Shown here in pieces: positions 41,041-51,223 of a stretch of DNA of 64,000 nt. Every line of letters starts with the position of its first letter. The first letter of the stretch is position 1. Both the position numbers and the translations under genes were made by a program. Below the pieces are notes generated by a model. That model was given only the letters and a program-made list of their open reading frames with translations. It was not told the DNA's origin and made no database searches. The stretch lies in NCBI GenBank assembly GCA_052324925.1, contig JBQPRE010000001.1; one strand, given 5' to 3'. The stretch comes from Flavimobilis sp052324925 (GTDB lineage: Bacteria; Actinomycetota; Actinomycetes; Actinomycetales; Cellulomonadaceae).

Positions 41041-43545
41041 CTACACGTTGTCGCCTCCCGTGTCGTCGCCGCCACCGAGTTTGTTCTCGGCCGCGACTCC
41101 CGCCGACTCCGGCCACACCCAGTCGCGGATCTCGGGAAGATCCTCGCCGTGCGACCGCGTGTACTGACGCGCGCGCAGCCGCTCGTCCTGCATGTGCTGC
41201 CGGAGCCCGCCATACCGCGAGCCCAAGCCATCGACCCTGTCGATGACGTCGATGACGAGATGGAACCGATCGAGGTCGTTGAGCATGACCATGTCGAACG
41301 GCGTCGTCGTCGTGCCCTCCTCCTTGTACCCGCGGACATGGAGGTTCGCGTGCCCGGCCCTGCGGTACGTCAACCGGTGGATGAGCCACGGGTACCCGTG
41401 GTACGCGAAGATCACGGGCGCACTGGTCGTGAAGATCGTGTCGAAGTCGCGGTCGGTGAGGCCGTGAGGATGCTCCCGAGCGTCCTGGAGCCGCATGAGG
41501 TCGACGACGTTGACGACGCGGACCTTGAGCTCAGGCACGTGCCGACGCAGCAGATCGGCGGCCGCGAGGACCTCGAGCGTCGGCACGTCGCCCGCACACG
41601 CGAGCACGACGTCCGGGTCCTCGCCCGTGACCTCGGTTCCCGCCCAGTCCCAGATGCCCAGCCCGCGCGAGCAGTGCGCGACGGCCTCTTCCATCGTGAG
41701 GAGGTCCGCGGTCGGTTGCTTGCCCGCGATGACGACGTTGATGTAGTCCCGTGACCGCAGGCAATGGTCGTACGTGCTGAGGAGCGTGTTCGCGTCGAAC
41801 GGCAGGTACACCCGGACGACCTCCGCCTTCTTGTTGACGACATGGTCGACGAAGCCAGGGTCCTGGTGCGAGAAGCCGTTGTGGTCCTGCCGCCACACAT
41901 GGCTTGACAGGAGGTAGTTGAGGCTCGGGACGGGTCGCCGCCACGGGATCTCACGCGTCACCTTGAGCCACTTCGCATGCTGATTGGCCATCGAGTCGAC
42001 GATGTGGATGAACGCCTCGTAGCAGTTGAACATCCCGTGCCGACCCGTGAGCAGGTAGCCCTCGAGCCACCCTTGGCACTGGTGCTCCGAGAGCATCTCG
42101 ACGACGCGACCCCGGCGCGCGAGGTGGTCGTCGTCGTCCGCCGGCAGGTAGGCCCCGTTCCACACCTTGTCGGTGGCCGCGTACACGGCCTGCAGGCGGT
42201 TGGACGCGGTCTCGTCGGGCCCGAAGATGCGGAACGTCGTGGGGTTGAGGCGGATGACGTCGGTGAGGTACTCACCGAGAACGGCCGTCGCCCCGTGCGA
42301 CGTCGCACCTGGCGACGGCACGTCGACCGCGTAGTCGCGGAAGTCCGGCAGCCGCAGGTCCTGCGTGAGCAGGCCACCGTTCGCATGAGGAGTGGCGCTC
42401 ATGCGCAACGAACCCGCCGGCGCGAGCTGCGCGACGTCCGCGTCGAGCCGTCCGCTCTCGTCGAAGAGCTCTTCGGGCCGGTAGGACCGCAGCCAGCCGT
42501 CGAGCACCTCAAGGTGCTCGGGGGTGTCGCGCGCGCTCGCGAGCGGTACCTGGTGCGCGCGCCACGAGTCCTCGGTGCGCTGGCCGTCGATCTCGGGTGG
42601 GCACGTCCAGCCCTTCGGGGTGCGCAGGACGATCATCGGCCACCGCGGCCGCGACTCGTCACCCGCCGCGGCACGGTCCTTGATCGTGACGATCTCGTCG
42701 AGCACCCCGTCGAGCAGGTCGGCAAAACGCCGGTGGAACCCTGCGGGGTCCTCGTCGTCGAAACCCGCGACGAAGACGTGCGGCGTATGCCCGTAGCCCC
42801 GCCAGAGCGCATCGAGCTCGTCATCGTCGATGCGCGCGAGGACCGTGGGGTTGGCGATCTTGTACCCGTTGAGGTGGAGGACCGGCAGGACGACGCCGTC
42901 CGTCGCCGGGTTGAGGAACTTGTTCGAGTGCCAGCTCGTCGCGAGCGGCCCCGTCTCGGCCTCCCCGTCCCCGACGACCGCCGCGACGAGGAGATGAGGA
43001 TTGTCGAACGCCGCACCGTACGCGTGCGACAACGCATAGCCGAGCTCGCCGCCCTCATGGATCGAGCCCGGGGTCTCGGGCGCGACGTGCGAGGGGATGC
43101 CGCCGGGGAAGGAGAACTGACGCACGAGCCTGCGCAGCCCCTCGTCGTCCTGCGTGATGTCTGGGTACGTCTCGGTGTACGTGCCCTCGAGGTAGGAGTT
43201 CGCCACGAGACCCGGACCGCCGTGGCCGGGACCAGTGATGAAGAGGGTCGAGAGGTTACGCTCCCGAATCGCGCGCGTGAGGTGCGCATAGACGAAGTTG
43301 AGGCCCGGCGTCGTGCCCCAGTGCCCGAGGAGGCGCGGCTTGACGTGCTCGCGCGTGAGCGGCTCCCGCAGCAGAGGGTTGGCGAGCAGGTAGATCTGCC
43401 CGACCGAGAGGAAGTTCGCGGCCCGCCACCACCCGTCGAGCCGCGTGAGCGTCACGTCGTCGATCCCACCTGAGCCGCGCCGCCACGCGGTCGCAGCAGG
43501 ATCGGTTGCGCCTAGGCGCCGTGACGATGGCTGGGGAACGTTCAC
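41041..43545 (-). CDS. xfp: Phosphoketolase (xylulose-5-P / fructose-6-P)
   Basis: A thiamine-diphosphate enzyme that splits xylulose-5-phosphate or fructose-6-phosphate with phosphate into acetyl phosphate and an aldose phosphate. The 834-residue length and blocks are diagnostic: YLLANPLLREPL, GPGHGGPGLVANSYLEGTY, FSFPGGIPSHVAPETPGSIHEGGELGY, the TPP motif in GDGEAETGP, and YHGYPWLIHRL near the end. The GTG at 43545 follows GAGGAG at a good distance; the frame is open far upstream but unlike the family. Divergent from the SURF1 gene. Together with pta and ackA it forms a bifid-shunt-like route to acetate and acetyl-CoA. Confidence 0.96.
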   Translation of the reverse strand: MNVPQPSSRRLGATDPAATAWRRGSGGIDDVTLTRLDGWWRAANFLSVGQIYLLANPLLREPLTREHVKPRLLGHWGTTPGLNFVYAHLTRAIRERNLSTLFITGPGHGGPGLVANSYLEGTYTETYPDITQDDEGLRRLVRQFSFPGGIPSHVAPETPGSIHEGGELGYALSHAYGAAFDNPHLLVAAVVGDGEAETGPLATSWHSNKFLNPATDGVVLPVLHLNGYKIANPTVLARIDDDELDALWRGYGHTPHVFVAGFDDEDPAGFHRRFADLLDGVLDEIVTIKDRAAAGDESRPRWPMIVLRTPKGWTCPPEIDGQRTEDSWRAHQVPLASARDTPEHLEVLDGWLRSYRPEELFDESGRLDADVAQLAPAGSLRMSATPHANGGLLTQDLRLPDFRDYAVDVPSPGATSHGATAVLGEYLTDVIRLNPTTFRIFGPDETASNRLQAVYAATDKVWNGAYLPADDDDHLARRGRVVEMLSEHQCQGWLEGYLLTGRHGMFNCYEAFIHIVDSMANQHAKWLKVTREIPWRRPVPSLNYLLSSHVWRQDHNGFSHQDPGFVDHVVNKKAEVVRVYLPFDANTLLSTYDHCLRSRDYINVVIAGKQPTADLLTMEEAVAHCSRGLGIWDWAGTEVTGEDPDVVLACAGDVPTLEVLAAADLLRRHVPELKVRVVNVVDLMRLQDAREHPHGLTDRDFDTIFTTSAPVIFAYHGYPWLIHRLTYRRAGHANLHVRGYKEEGTTTTPFDMVMLNDLDRFHLVIDVIDRVDGLGSRYGGLRQHMQDERLRARQYTRSHGEDLPEIRDWVWPESAGVAAENKLGGGDDTGGDNV

Positions 43546-43665
43546 GATGAGCTCCTCGGAGAGAGACGTCGAGCGGGTTCCGTACCCTCCCATCCTCCGC
43601 CGTGAAGGCCGATCCCACGAGGGGAGGGCCATCGCGGAGCGGCCGGGAAGGGCTGGCTGCCGCGA

Positions 43666-43671
43666 TAGCGT
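43666..43671 (+). promoter_or_regulatory. -10 box TAGCGT for the SURF1 gene
   Basis: TAGCGT ends 6 bases before the ATG at 43678, the same hexamer and spacing as before the methyltransferase gene at 28136. Confidence 0.5.
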
Positions 43672-43677
43672 GGAACC

Positions 43678-44541
43678 ATGCGTGCCACCGTCCCCGACGC
43701 CTCGACCCCGCCTGCGGGACGTCCGTCGGTCTCCGACCACGTGCGTGCGGCCCTCACCCCGCACGCGCTCGCGATGTTCGTGGTCATGCTCGCAGCCGTC
43801 GCGGTGTGCGTGAGCCTGGGTGTGTGGCAGCTCTCGCGCGCCTACGAGCGCGGGGCGCAGGCCGAGCAGCACCGCCTCGAGGAGGCCTCGCGGACGGGAC
43901 CGCGAGCGCTCGGGGACGTCCTTGCGCCCCAGTCCGCCTTCCCGGGCTCGGCGGTCGGCGCGAGTGTGAGCGTGACCGGTGCCTACGAGGACGACCAGCT
44001 GCTCGTCGCGGGTCGCGCGGTCGAGGGTCGCCTCGGCTACCTCGTCGTCGCGCCCTTGCGTGTGACGGACGACGGCACGGCCGGAGCCTCGTGGGCGGGC
44101 CTCTCGGGTGCTCCCGTGCTGCCCGTGGTGCGCGGCTGGGTCGCCACACCGCAGGACGCCCCTGCTCCGCCGACGGGCTCGGTCGAGATCGTCGGCTACC
44201 TGCAGAGCTCTGAGGCGGTGGGGGACGGTGCGATCGTCGATCGCGTCACGGACTCGATCGCGTCCGGCCAGCTCGCGAACCGCTGGGGAGGTCCGATCTA
44301 CTCGGGCTACCTCGTGGCGTCCGCGGCGACGCCCGCGGACTCTGCGGCGTTCACGAGTGTTCCGCGCCCGACGATCCAGGGCGGGGACGGCATCAACGTG
44401 CAGAACCTCTTCTACGCGCTGCAGTGGTGGATCTTTGGCCTGTTCGCGGTGGGGCTGTGGGTGCAGATGGTGCGTGACGAGGCGCGTGCGACGCGCGACC
44501 CCGAGGCGTTCGCCGGCTGGGACCAGTTTCGGGACGCGTGA
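43678..44541 (+). CDS. SURF1 family cytochrome oxidase biogenesis protein
   Basis: A 287-residue membrane protein of the SURF1/Shy1 family, which helps assemble haem-copper cytochrome c oxidase. It has two transmembrane helices, one near residues 31-53 ending in the family motif LGVWQLSRAYE, and one near the C-terminus (LQWWIFGLFAVGLWVQMV), with the domain between them on the outer face. VVRGWVATP and NVQNLFYALQWWIFG are family blocks. The stop codon overlaps the start of a bidirectional hairpin. No oxidase genes are adjacent. Confidence 0.88.
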   Translation: MRATVPDASTPPAGRPSVSDHVRAALTPHALAMFVVMLAAVAVCVSLGVWQLSRAYERGAQAEQHRLEEASRTGPRALGDVLAPQSAFPGSAVGASVSVTGAYEDDQLLVAGRAVEGRLGYLVVAPLRVTDDGTAGASWAGLSGAPVLPVVRGWVATPQDAPAPPTGSVEIVGYLQSSEAVGDGAIVDRVTDSIASGQLANRWGGPIYSGYLVASAATPADSAAFTSVPRPTIQGGDGINVQNLFYALQWWIFGLFAVGLWVQMVRDEARATRDPEAFAGWDQFRDA

Positions 44542-44569
44542 GGCGGCCGCCCCGAGGGGCGACCGCCTC
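44540..44569. terminator. 14-bp hairpin between the SURF1 gene and the ABC exporter
   Basis: Arms 44540-44553 and 44556-44569 pair with one mismatch, overlapping the SURF1 stop codon. It is shared by the convergent ABC exporter gene 22 bp away. Confidence 0.65.
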
Positions 44570-44590
44570 ATGTCCGTGCAGGTTGCCGGG

Positions 44591-46333
44591 CTACTCCGAC
44601 TGCCAGGAGTGCCACAGCGCGGCATAGTCGCCGCCCGCAGCGACGAGGTCCGCGTGCGGTCCGATCTCGCTGATGCGACCCGCGTCCACGACCGCGACGC
44701 GGTCGGCGTCGTGCGCGGTGTGGAGCCGGTGAGCGATCGCGACCACCGTGCGTCCCGTGAGCACGGCTCCGAGCGACGCCTCGAGCTCGCGAGCTGCGCG
44801 CGGGTCGAGGAGGCTCGTCGCCTCGTCGAGGATGAGCGTGTGCGGGTCGAGCAGCACGAGCCGCGCGAGCGCGACCTGCTGAGCCTGCGCGGGCGTCAGC
44901 TGGTGACCACCTGAGCCGACCTCGGTGGCGAGCCCCTTGGGGAGGGACTCGACCCACGCGCGCGCCGCAACCGCGTCGAGCGCGTCGAGCAGGGCCTCGT
45001 CGCTTGCCGAGACGTCGGCGAGGCGCAGGTTGTCGGCGATCGACCCGACGAACACGTGGTGCTCCTGCGTGACGAGCGCGACGTGACCGCGCAGGTCCTC
45101 GAGCGGCAGGTCGACGAGAGGGACACCGCCGACCGTCGCCGTCCCACCCGTGGGCGGGTGGATCCCGGCGATCATGCGGCCGAGCGTCGACTTGCCCGCA
45201 CCCGACGGCCCGACGACCGCGAGGCGCTCGCCCGGACGCAGGTCGAGGTCGATCCCGTGGAGGACGTCGTGGCCTTCGCGGTACGCGTAGCGCACCGCCT
45301 CGGTGCGGACGATCTCGTTCGTCGGAGCGACGCCTGTCGCGGTGCGGTCGGGTGCGACGATCCGCACGCCGAAGAGGCGGCCGAGCGAGGTCATCGCGAC
45401 CTGGATCTCGTCGAGCCAGAAGACGAGCTCCCAGATGGGACCGATGATCATGCGCATGTAGAGGACGATCGAGGTCACTGCGCCGACCGTCGTCCAGCCG
45501 TGCGAGACGAGGAACGCGCCCCACAGCAGCAGGATGATCGGGGCGAGCATGAACGGCGTGTCGAGCCCGGGAGTGAGCACCGTGCGCAGGCGCAGCGTGT
45601 ACCGCTCCGCCTCGAAGGCCTCGCGGAGGTCGGCCCGGAGCCGGGTGCGACGTGTCGGCTCGAGCGCGAGCGCGTCGATCGTCCGCGCGCCCTCGACCGA
45701 CTCGGTGATCGTGCCGTTGAGCGATGCGTATGCTGCCGACTCCCGCTGGTAGCCCGGCGTCGCTCGGGCGAGGTACCAGCGAGAGACGAGCACGACGACG
45801 GGTGCGGTGAGCACCATGACGACCGTGACCTGTGGGGCGATGACGAACGCAGCGGCGAGCGTCGCGACGATCGTGATCGCGGCGACGAGGACCCGCGGCA
45901 CGCCGAAGCGCACCGCGAACTGCACGCGGTCGACGTCGTTCGTCGTGCGCCCGACGAGGTCGCCTGTTCCGGCGGACTCGACGGTCGACAGGGGCAGGCG
46001 CGTCACGGTGTCGACGAAGTCCTCGCGGAGCTCGGCGAACATCGTCTCGCCATACATGCGTGCCTTGCGCTGGGCGAAGCGCACGAGAACTGACTGGATG
46101 ATGACGGCCGCGACGAAGATCGCTGCGGCCTGGTCGACGACCTTGAGGGTTGCGCCCGCGATGATCTGGTCGACGAGCCGCCCGACGAGAAGGGGGCCGA
46201 CGAGCCCGGCCAGGGCCGCGAACGTGTGCAGCACGGTGATGCCGATGAGCGGCTTGGAGTGGCGTCGCAGCAACGCTGCGGTGTGTCGGCGGGTGGTGGG
46301 ACCGTCGGCGATGGGGAGCGTGCGCTGGCTCAT
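44591..46333 (-). CDS. ABC exporter half-transporter with intact P-loop but degenerate signature motif
   Basis: A 580-residue fusion of six membrane helices and a nucleotide-binding domain. Walker A GPSGAGKST (375-383), Q-loop Gln423, Walker B ILDE with Glu504, and H-loop His535 are all intact. The signature, normally LSGGQ, is instead HQLTPAQ (477-483). It therefore supplies a good ATP-binding face but a poor opposing face. Its start overlaps the stop of its partner by 4 bp (ATGA), so the two are made together as a heterodimer. The substrate is unknown; multidrug or lipid export is usual for this class. Confidence 0.92.
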   Translation of the reverse strand: MSQRTLPIADGPTTRRHTAALLRRHSKPLIGITVLHTFAALAGLVGPLLVGRLVDQIIAGATLKVVDQAAAIFVAAVIIQSVLVRFAQRKARMYGETMFAELREDFVDTVTRLPLSTVESAGTGDLVGRTTNDVDRVQFAVRFGVPRVLVAAITIVATLAAAFVIAPQVTVVMVLTAPVVVLVSRWYLARATPGYQRESAAYASLNGTITESVEGARTIDALALEPTRRTRLRADLREAFEAERYTLRLRTVLTPGLDTPFMLAPIILLLWGAFLVSHGWTTVGAVTSIVLYMRMIIGPIWELVFWLDEIQVAMTSLGRLFGVRIVAPDRTATGVAPTNEIVRTEAVRYAYREGHDVLHGIDLDLRPGERLAVVGPSGAGKSTLGRMIAGIHPPTGGTATVGGVPLVDLPLEDLRGHVALVTQEHHVFVGSIADNLRLADVSASDEALLDALDAVAARAWVESLPKGLATEVGSGGHQLTPAQAQQVALARLVLLDPHTLILDEATSLLDPRAARELEASLGAVLTGRTVVAIAHRLHTAHDADRVAVVDAGRISEIGPHADLVAAGGDYAALWHSWQSE

Positions 46334-48129
46334 CGGGTCACCTCCTCGATGGTCGGGTGGACGGGGCTGGAAGCGTGAGCGAGCGCCGCGTCGTCAGGCG
46401 TGTCCATGCTGCGGTCGACGACGGCGCGGTAACGGGCGCCCCTGTCGCTCTGGTCGGCAATAAGGCTGCGGTGCGTGCCGCGCGCGACGATCGAGCCTCC
46501 CGCGAGCAGGGCGACCTCGTCGACGTGGTCGAGGACGAGCGGGCTTGCCGTGACGATGACGGTTGTGCGGCCCCTGCGGGCTGCTGCGAGACGTTCCGCG
46601 ATGCGAGCCTCCGTGTGCGCGTCGACCGCGCTCGTCGGTTCGATGAGCACGAGGACCTCGGCGTCGGTGAGCAGGGCGCGGGCGAGTGCAACGCGTTGGC
46701 GCTGGCCCCCCGAGAGGGTCCGGCCCTTCTCGGTGATCTCGCCGTCGAGGCCCCCCGGCGTCGAGTCGAGGACATCGCCTGCGTCCGCGACGTGCAGCGC
46801 GGCGAGGATCGACTCGTCGGACGCCCCGTGGCGGATGTCGAGGCCCGCGCGGAGCGACCCGGTGAACAGGTGGGGCGTCGCCTCGGCGATGACGATGCGG
46901 CGGCGCAGGGCCGCCTTGTCGAGGTCGCGCAGGAGAACGCCACCGAGCCGGACGGGTGTCGGTTCCTCGAGCTCGTCGTCGAGCCGGCCGAGCCGGGTCG
47001 CGACGGCTGCGGACGCGTCCGGGTCGTGGCACACGAGCGCGAGGACGCGTCCCGGAGCGACGACGAAGCCCGTCGTCTCGTCCACGAGCTCGGCGTCCTC
47101 ACCGGGCATCGCGACCGGTGCGTCTGCGGTGCGCGTCGCGGCGTCGGTGCGCAGCACGTTGAGGATCTTGCGCGAGGCGATGAAGGCCCGGGTGACGAAC
47201 TGGATGACCTCGACGATGTTCTGCATGGGCCACGTGAGGAACGAGGCGTAGCCGAAGAACGTCACGAGCTGACCCGCAGTGATGTTGCCCTTGACGGCCT
47301 CGCGGGCGCCGAGCCACAGGACGAGAGCGAGCATGAGGTAGGGCAGCAGGATCTGCAGGCCGTCGAGCCACGACTGGGTGACGGCCACGCGCTCGCCGGC
47401 GACCTTGACCTTCTGCGACTGCGCGCGGTAGCGGTCGGCGAAGACCTTCTCGCCGCCGATCCCGCGCAGGATGCGCAGGCCCGAGACGGTGTCGGCGCCC
47501 AGGGTCGTCAAGCGCCCCTGGGCCTCGCGCTGCGCCGCCTGGCGTGCCTGGAGCGGCTTGACGAGCAGGACGAGCGCACCCGAGACGAGGGGGAGCCCGA
47601 TCGTCACGACGAGGCCGAGAACGACAGACATGTTGAGCATGACGACCGCGACGACGACGTACGCGCACAGCGATCCGACGAGGCGCGCAGCGTTCGCGTA
47701 GATGTCGCCCATGCGCAGCGCGTCGGACGCGACGGTCGCGACGACCTCACCGGTCGGCAGCTCTTCGCTGATCGCGTCACCCGAGGCGACGATGCGGTCG
47801 CCGATGAGCTCGGACGCGGCGAACGAGGCGCGCAACCAGTTGACGACGTCAGCCCGGTGACCCCACGCTGCCGTGACGATCTGAAGGACGGCGGCGGCGA
47901 GCAGAAGCGCTGACCAGCCCCAGAGCTCGGGCGTCAGGCCCTGCTCGAGACCAGAGTCGAGCGCGACGCCGAAGACGTACGGCATGACCGTCTGCGACGA
48001 GAACGTGAGGATGCCCAGCAGGAGTGCGAGGGCGAGCGGACCCTTTTGCTGGCGGGCCTGCCACAGGAGAAAGCGACCGGGGGAGCGAGTGTCGGGCGTG
48101 CCGAGGGAGTCGAGGGGGAGTGAACGCAC
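46330..48129 (-). CDS. ABC exporter half-transporter with degenerate P-loop but intact signature motif
   Basis: A 599-residue partner subunit with six membrane helices. In its nucleotide-binding domain the P-loop position reads CHDPDASAA (367-375), so glycines and lysine are lost. The Q-loop region reads AEAT (415-418), Walker B is VLVLIE (Asp replaced by Ile; Glu497 kept) and the H-loop histidine is Ser529. Only the signature LSGGQ (472-476) is intact. It can therefore serve only as the second face of the partner's ATP site. The GTG start at 48129 lies 6 bases after CATGCT on the minus strand. Confidence 0.92.
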   Translation of the reverse strand: MRSLPLDSLGTPDTRSPGRFLLWQARQQKGPLALALLLGILTFSSQTVMPYVFGVALDSGLEQGLTPELWGWSALLLAAAVLQIVTAAWGHRADVVNWLRASFAASELIGDRIVASGDAISEELPTGEVVATVASDALRMGDIYANAARLVGSLCAYVVVAVVMLNMSVVLGLVVTIGLPLVSGALVLLVKPLQARQAAQREAQGRLTTLGADTVSGLRILRGIGGEKVFADRYRAQSQKVKVAGERVAVTQSWLDGLQILLPYLMLALVLWLGAREAVKGNITAGQLVTFFGYASFLTWPMQNIVEVIQFVTRAFIASRKILNVLRTDAATRTADAPVAMPGEDAELVDETTGFVVAPGRVLALVCHDPDASAAVATRLGRLDDELEEPTPVRLGGVLLRDLDKAALRRRIVIAEATPHLFTGSLRAGLDIRHGASDESILAALHVADAGDVLDSTPGGLDGEITEKGRTLSGGQRQRVALARALLTDAEVLVLIEPTSAVDAHTEARIAERLAAARRGRTTVIVTASPLVLDHVDEVALLAGGSIVARGTHRSLIADQSDRGARYRAVVDRSMDTPDDAALAHASSPVHPTIEEVTR

Positions 48130-48188
48130 CCGACTAGCATGGACTGCGCCACCGACATTCTCAGAACGATTTTCTCCCGGGAGCCGTA

Positions 48189-48593
48189 GTGCCGACGATC
48201 GACCTCACGACACGCATCGCCACGACGCGCGGCTCGCTCGCGCGCTACCGCGTCGCTGCCCTCGTCACCGGAGTCTTCCTCCTCGTGCTGTGCGTCGAGA
48301 TGCTCGCCAAGTACGTGCTCAAGGTCCCCGACAGCGTCCTCACGTGGATCCGCTGGATCCCCTTCGCCCACGGCTGGATCTACGTGCTCTACCTCGTCAC
48401 CGTCGTCGACCTGTGGGCAAAGATGCGCTGGTCGTTCGGGCGGCTGGCGACGATGGTCGTCGCAGGCGTCGTGCCCGTCATGTCGTTCATCCTCGAGAAG
48501 AAGGTGCACGCGGAGGCCACCGAGCTGCTCGACGGTGCCGCGCGCGCGGTGGCCGCGGGACGCGGGGACGCCGCGCACACATCGGCGTCCTGA
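48189..48593 (+). CDS. DUF3817 family small membrane protein
   Basis: A 134-residue protein with three predicted transmembrane stretches (about 20-42, 58-77, 82-102). FAHGWIYVLYLVTVVDLWAKMRW and VPVMSFILEKKV are DUF3817 wording; the function is unknown. The GTG at 48189 has a GGGAG Shine-Dalgarno. It lies 49 bp before guaA, where DUF3817 genes are often found in actinobacteria. Divergent from the ABC exporter. Confidence 0.85.
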   Translation: MPTIDLTTRIATTRGSLARYRVAALVTGVFLLVLCVEMLAKYVLKVPDSVLTWIRWIPFAHGWIYVLYLVTVVDLWAKMRWSFGRLATMVVAGVVPVMSFILEKKVHAEATELLDGAARAVAAGRGDAAHTSAS

Positions 48594-48630
48594 CCGGCGG
48601 GCACCGCCCGGGCACGTCCGCGGAGGCGTC

Positions 48631-48636
48631 TATCCT
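48631..48636 (+). promoter_or_regulatory. -10 box TATCCT for leaderless guaA
   Basis: TATCCT ends exactly 6 bases before the GTG at 48643. No -35 box is obvious, no Shine-Dalgarno is present, and the short gap leaves no room for a purine riboswitch. Confidence 0.5.
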
Positions 48637-48642
48637 GGGGCG

Positions 48643-50220
<1,578 letters not shown>

Positions 50221-50238
50221 CCGCGCTCGCGGCTCGTC

Positions 50239-50279
50239 CGACGGCCCGCCACCTCCGCAACGGAGGTGGCGGGCCGTCG
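50239..50279 (+). terminator. 19-bp perfect hairpin after guaA
   Basis: Arms 50239-50257 and 50261-50279 pair perfectly around a 3-nt loop, 18 bp after the guaA stop. With the next promoter it makes up the 309-bp gap before 50530; the rest of the gap shows nothing recognisable. Confidence 0.8.
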
Positions 50280-50400
50280 CCATATTGCTGATGTGTCGCC
50301 GTGACCATAGGACAGACGTCCTGACATGACGCTGCGTCAGCGTGGTGGAGAGCCGCTCCGACCTGCGGAGACACGCCGAGCATTTTTGTGACGGAAGAAC

Positions 50401-50431
50401 CTGACGGCGCCGTGAAAAGGTGGCCTAAGGT
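50401..50431 (+). promoter_or_regulatory. Promoter of the two-TM protein gene at 50530
   Basis: A -10 box TAAGGT (50426-50431) is preceded by CTGACG (50401-50406) at 19 bp, a usable -35. The predicted leader is about 90 nt and ends in a GAGGGGA Shine-Dalgarno before the ATG. Confidence 0.5.
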
Positions 50432-50529
50432 CCCAGGATCACGGCCACTCCAGTCCGTAACTTGGAGAACGAAGAAAGAACCATCGACCGGCCCGAAACC
50501 CGGGTCCGGCACCTGAGGGGAAGAAACCA

Positions 50530-51129
50530 ATGAACGCCAACGTCAAGAAGTCCGTCTCGATCGTCTCGATCCTGTCCTTCGTCGCTGGAGCGGTGCTGAT
50601 CATCGCCGGTGGAGTCGTCTGGGGCATGATCTCGAGCCAGCTCAAGGCCGAGGAGATCACGATCTCGGCGGACGCTGACATGTTCGCTGGCAAGAAGGTC
50701 GCGGGCCCGTTCACCGCCTTCGCGCAGGCTGAGGTCATCAACAAGCACGCGCTCGCCGGCTCCGAGGGCCTCACGTACGCGGAGCTCGGCTCCAAGGTCT
50801 CCGAGTTCAAGGACGCCGCGAAGGCTGCTGACACGACGAAGTCCGAGGAGATCGCCGCCGCGGTCGCTAAGACCGACATCGCGACCCTCACGCAGCTCGG
50901 CGCGTCGGCCGACGTCATCTCGAACACCGAGGCTGCGGCTCAGGCTCAGAACCAGCGCAACACGGTGATGAACGGCTCGTTCCTCCGCGCCTCGCTCTTC
51001 ACCTCGGTCGTCGCCTACGGTGTCTCGGCCCTCGTCATCGGCCTCGGCGTCATGATGGCCGCCTTCGGCTTCGCGTTCAACCGCCTCGCCGCGGCTCCCG
51101 CCCCGGCCGTGGTCACCTCCAAGGAGTGA
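50530..51129 (+). CDS. Two-TM actinobacterial membrane protein of unknown function (often mislabelled LigA)
   Basis: A 199-residue protein with one hydrophobic helix near residues 9-35, a ~120-residue Ala/Asp/Lys-rich middle part predicted outside the membrane, and a second hydrophobic helix at about 158-185. The middle holds VAGPFTAFAQAEVI and NTVMNGSFLRASLFTSVVAYGV, blocks I know from proteins that databases call aromatic ring-opening dioxygenase LigA; nothing here supports that activity. It uses more Lys and fewer Arg than its neighbours. It has its own promoter, a long leader and a strong terminator, which suggests a well-expressed single gene. Confidence 0.75.
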   Translation: MNANVKKSVSIVSILSFVAGAVLIIAGGVVWGMISSQLKAEEITISADADMFAGKKVAGPFTAFAQAEVINKHALAGSEGLTYAELGSKVSEFKDAAKAADTTKSEEIAAAVAKTDIATLTQLGASADVISNTEAAAQAQNQRNTVMNGSFLRASLFTSVVAYGVSALVIGLGVMMAAFGFAFNRLAAAPAPAVVTSKE

Positions 51130-51144
51130 CCCACCGCTAGTCGC

Positions 51145-51192
51145 TGACGACATGAGCCCCATCCCCTCGCGGGGGTGGGGCTCATGTCGTCA
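51145..51192. terminator. 22-bp hairpin between the two-TM gene and the envelope module
   Basis: Arms 51145-51166 and 51171-51192 pair throughout (one G-U) around a 4-nt loop. It lies between convergent genes and is the longest perfect stem in the window. Confidence 0.8.
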
Positions 51193-51223
51193 TGTCTGCG
51201 CGAGGTGGGTGCGGCGCGGCGGA

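Noticed and set aside
43546..44625. N-terminal extension of the phosphoketolase frame up to 44625
   Set aside because: The frame stays open, but the extension is antisense to the SURF1 gene and unlike phosphoketolase; the GTG at 43545 has a good Shine-Dalgarno.
48594..48642. Guanine riboswitch before guaA
   Set aside because: The 49-bp gap carries a -10 box next to the start codon, leaving no leader for an aptamer.
50530..51129. Aromatic ring-opening dioxygenase (LigA) function
   Set aside because: The protein has two membrane helices and no metal-binding His/Glu site; the name is a database carry-over.
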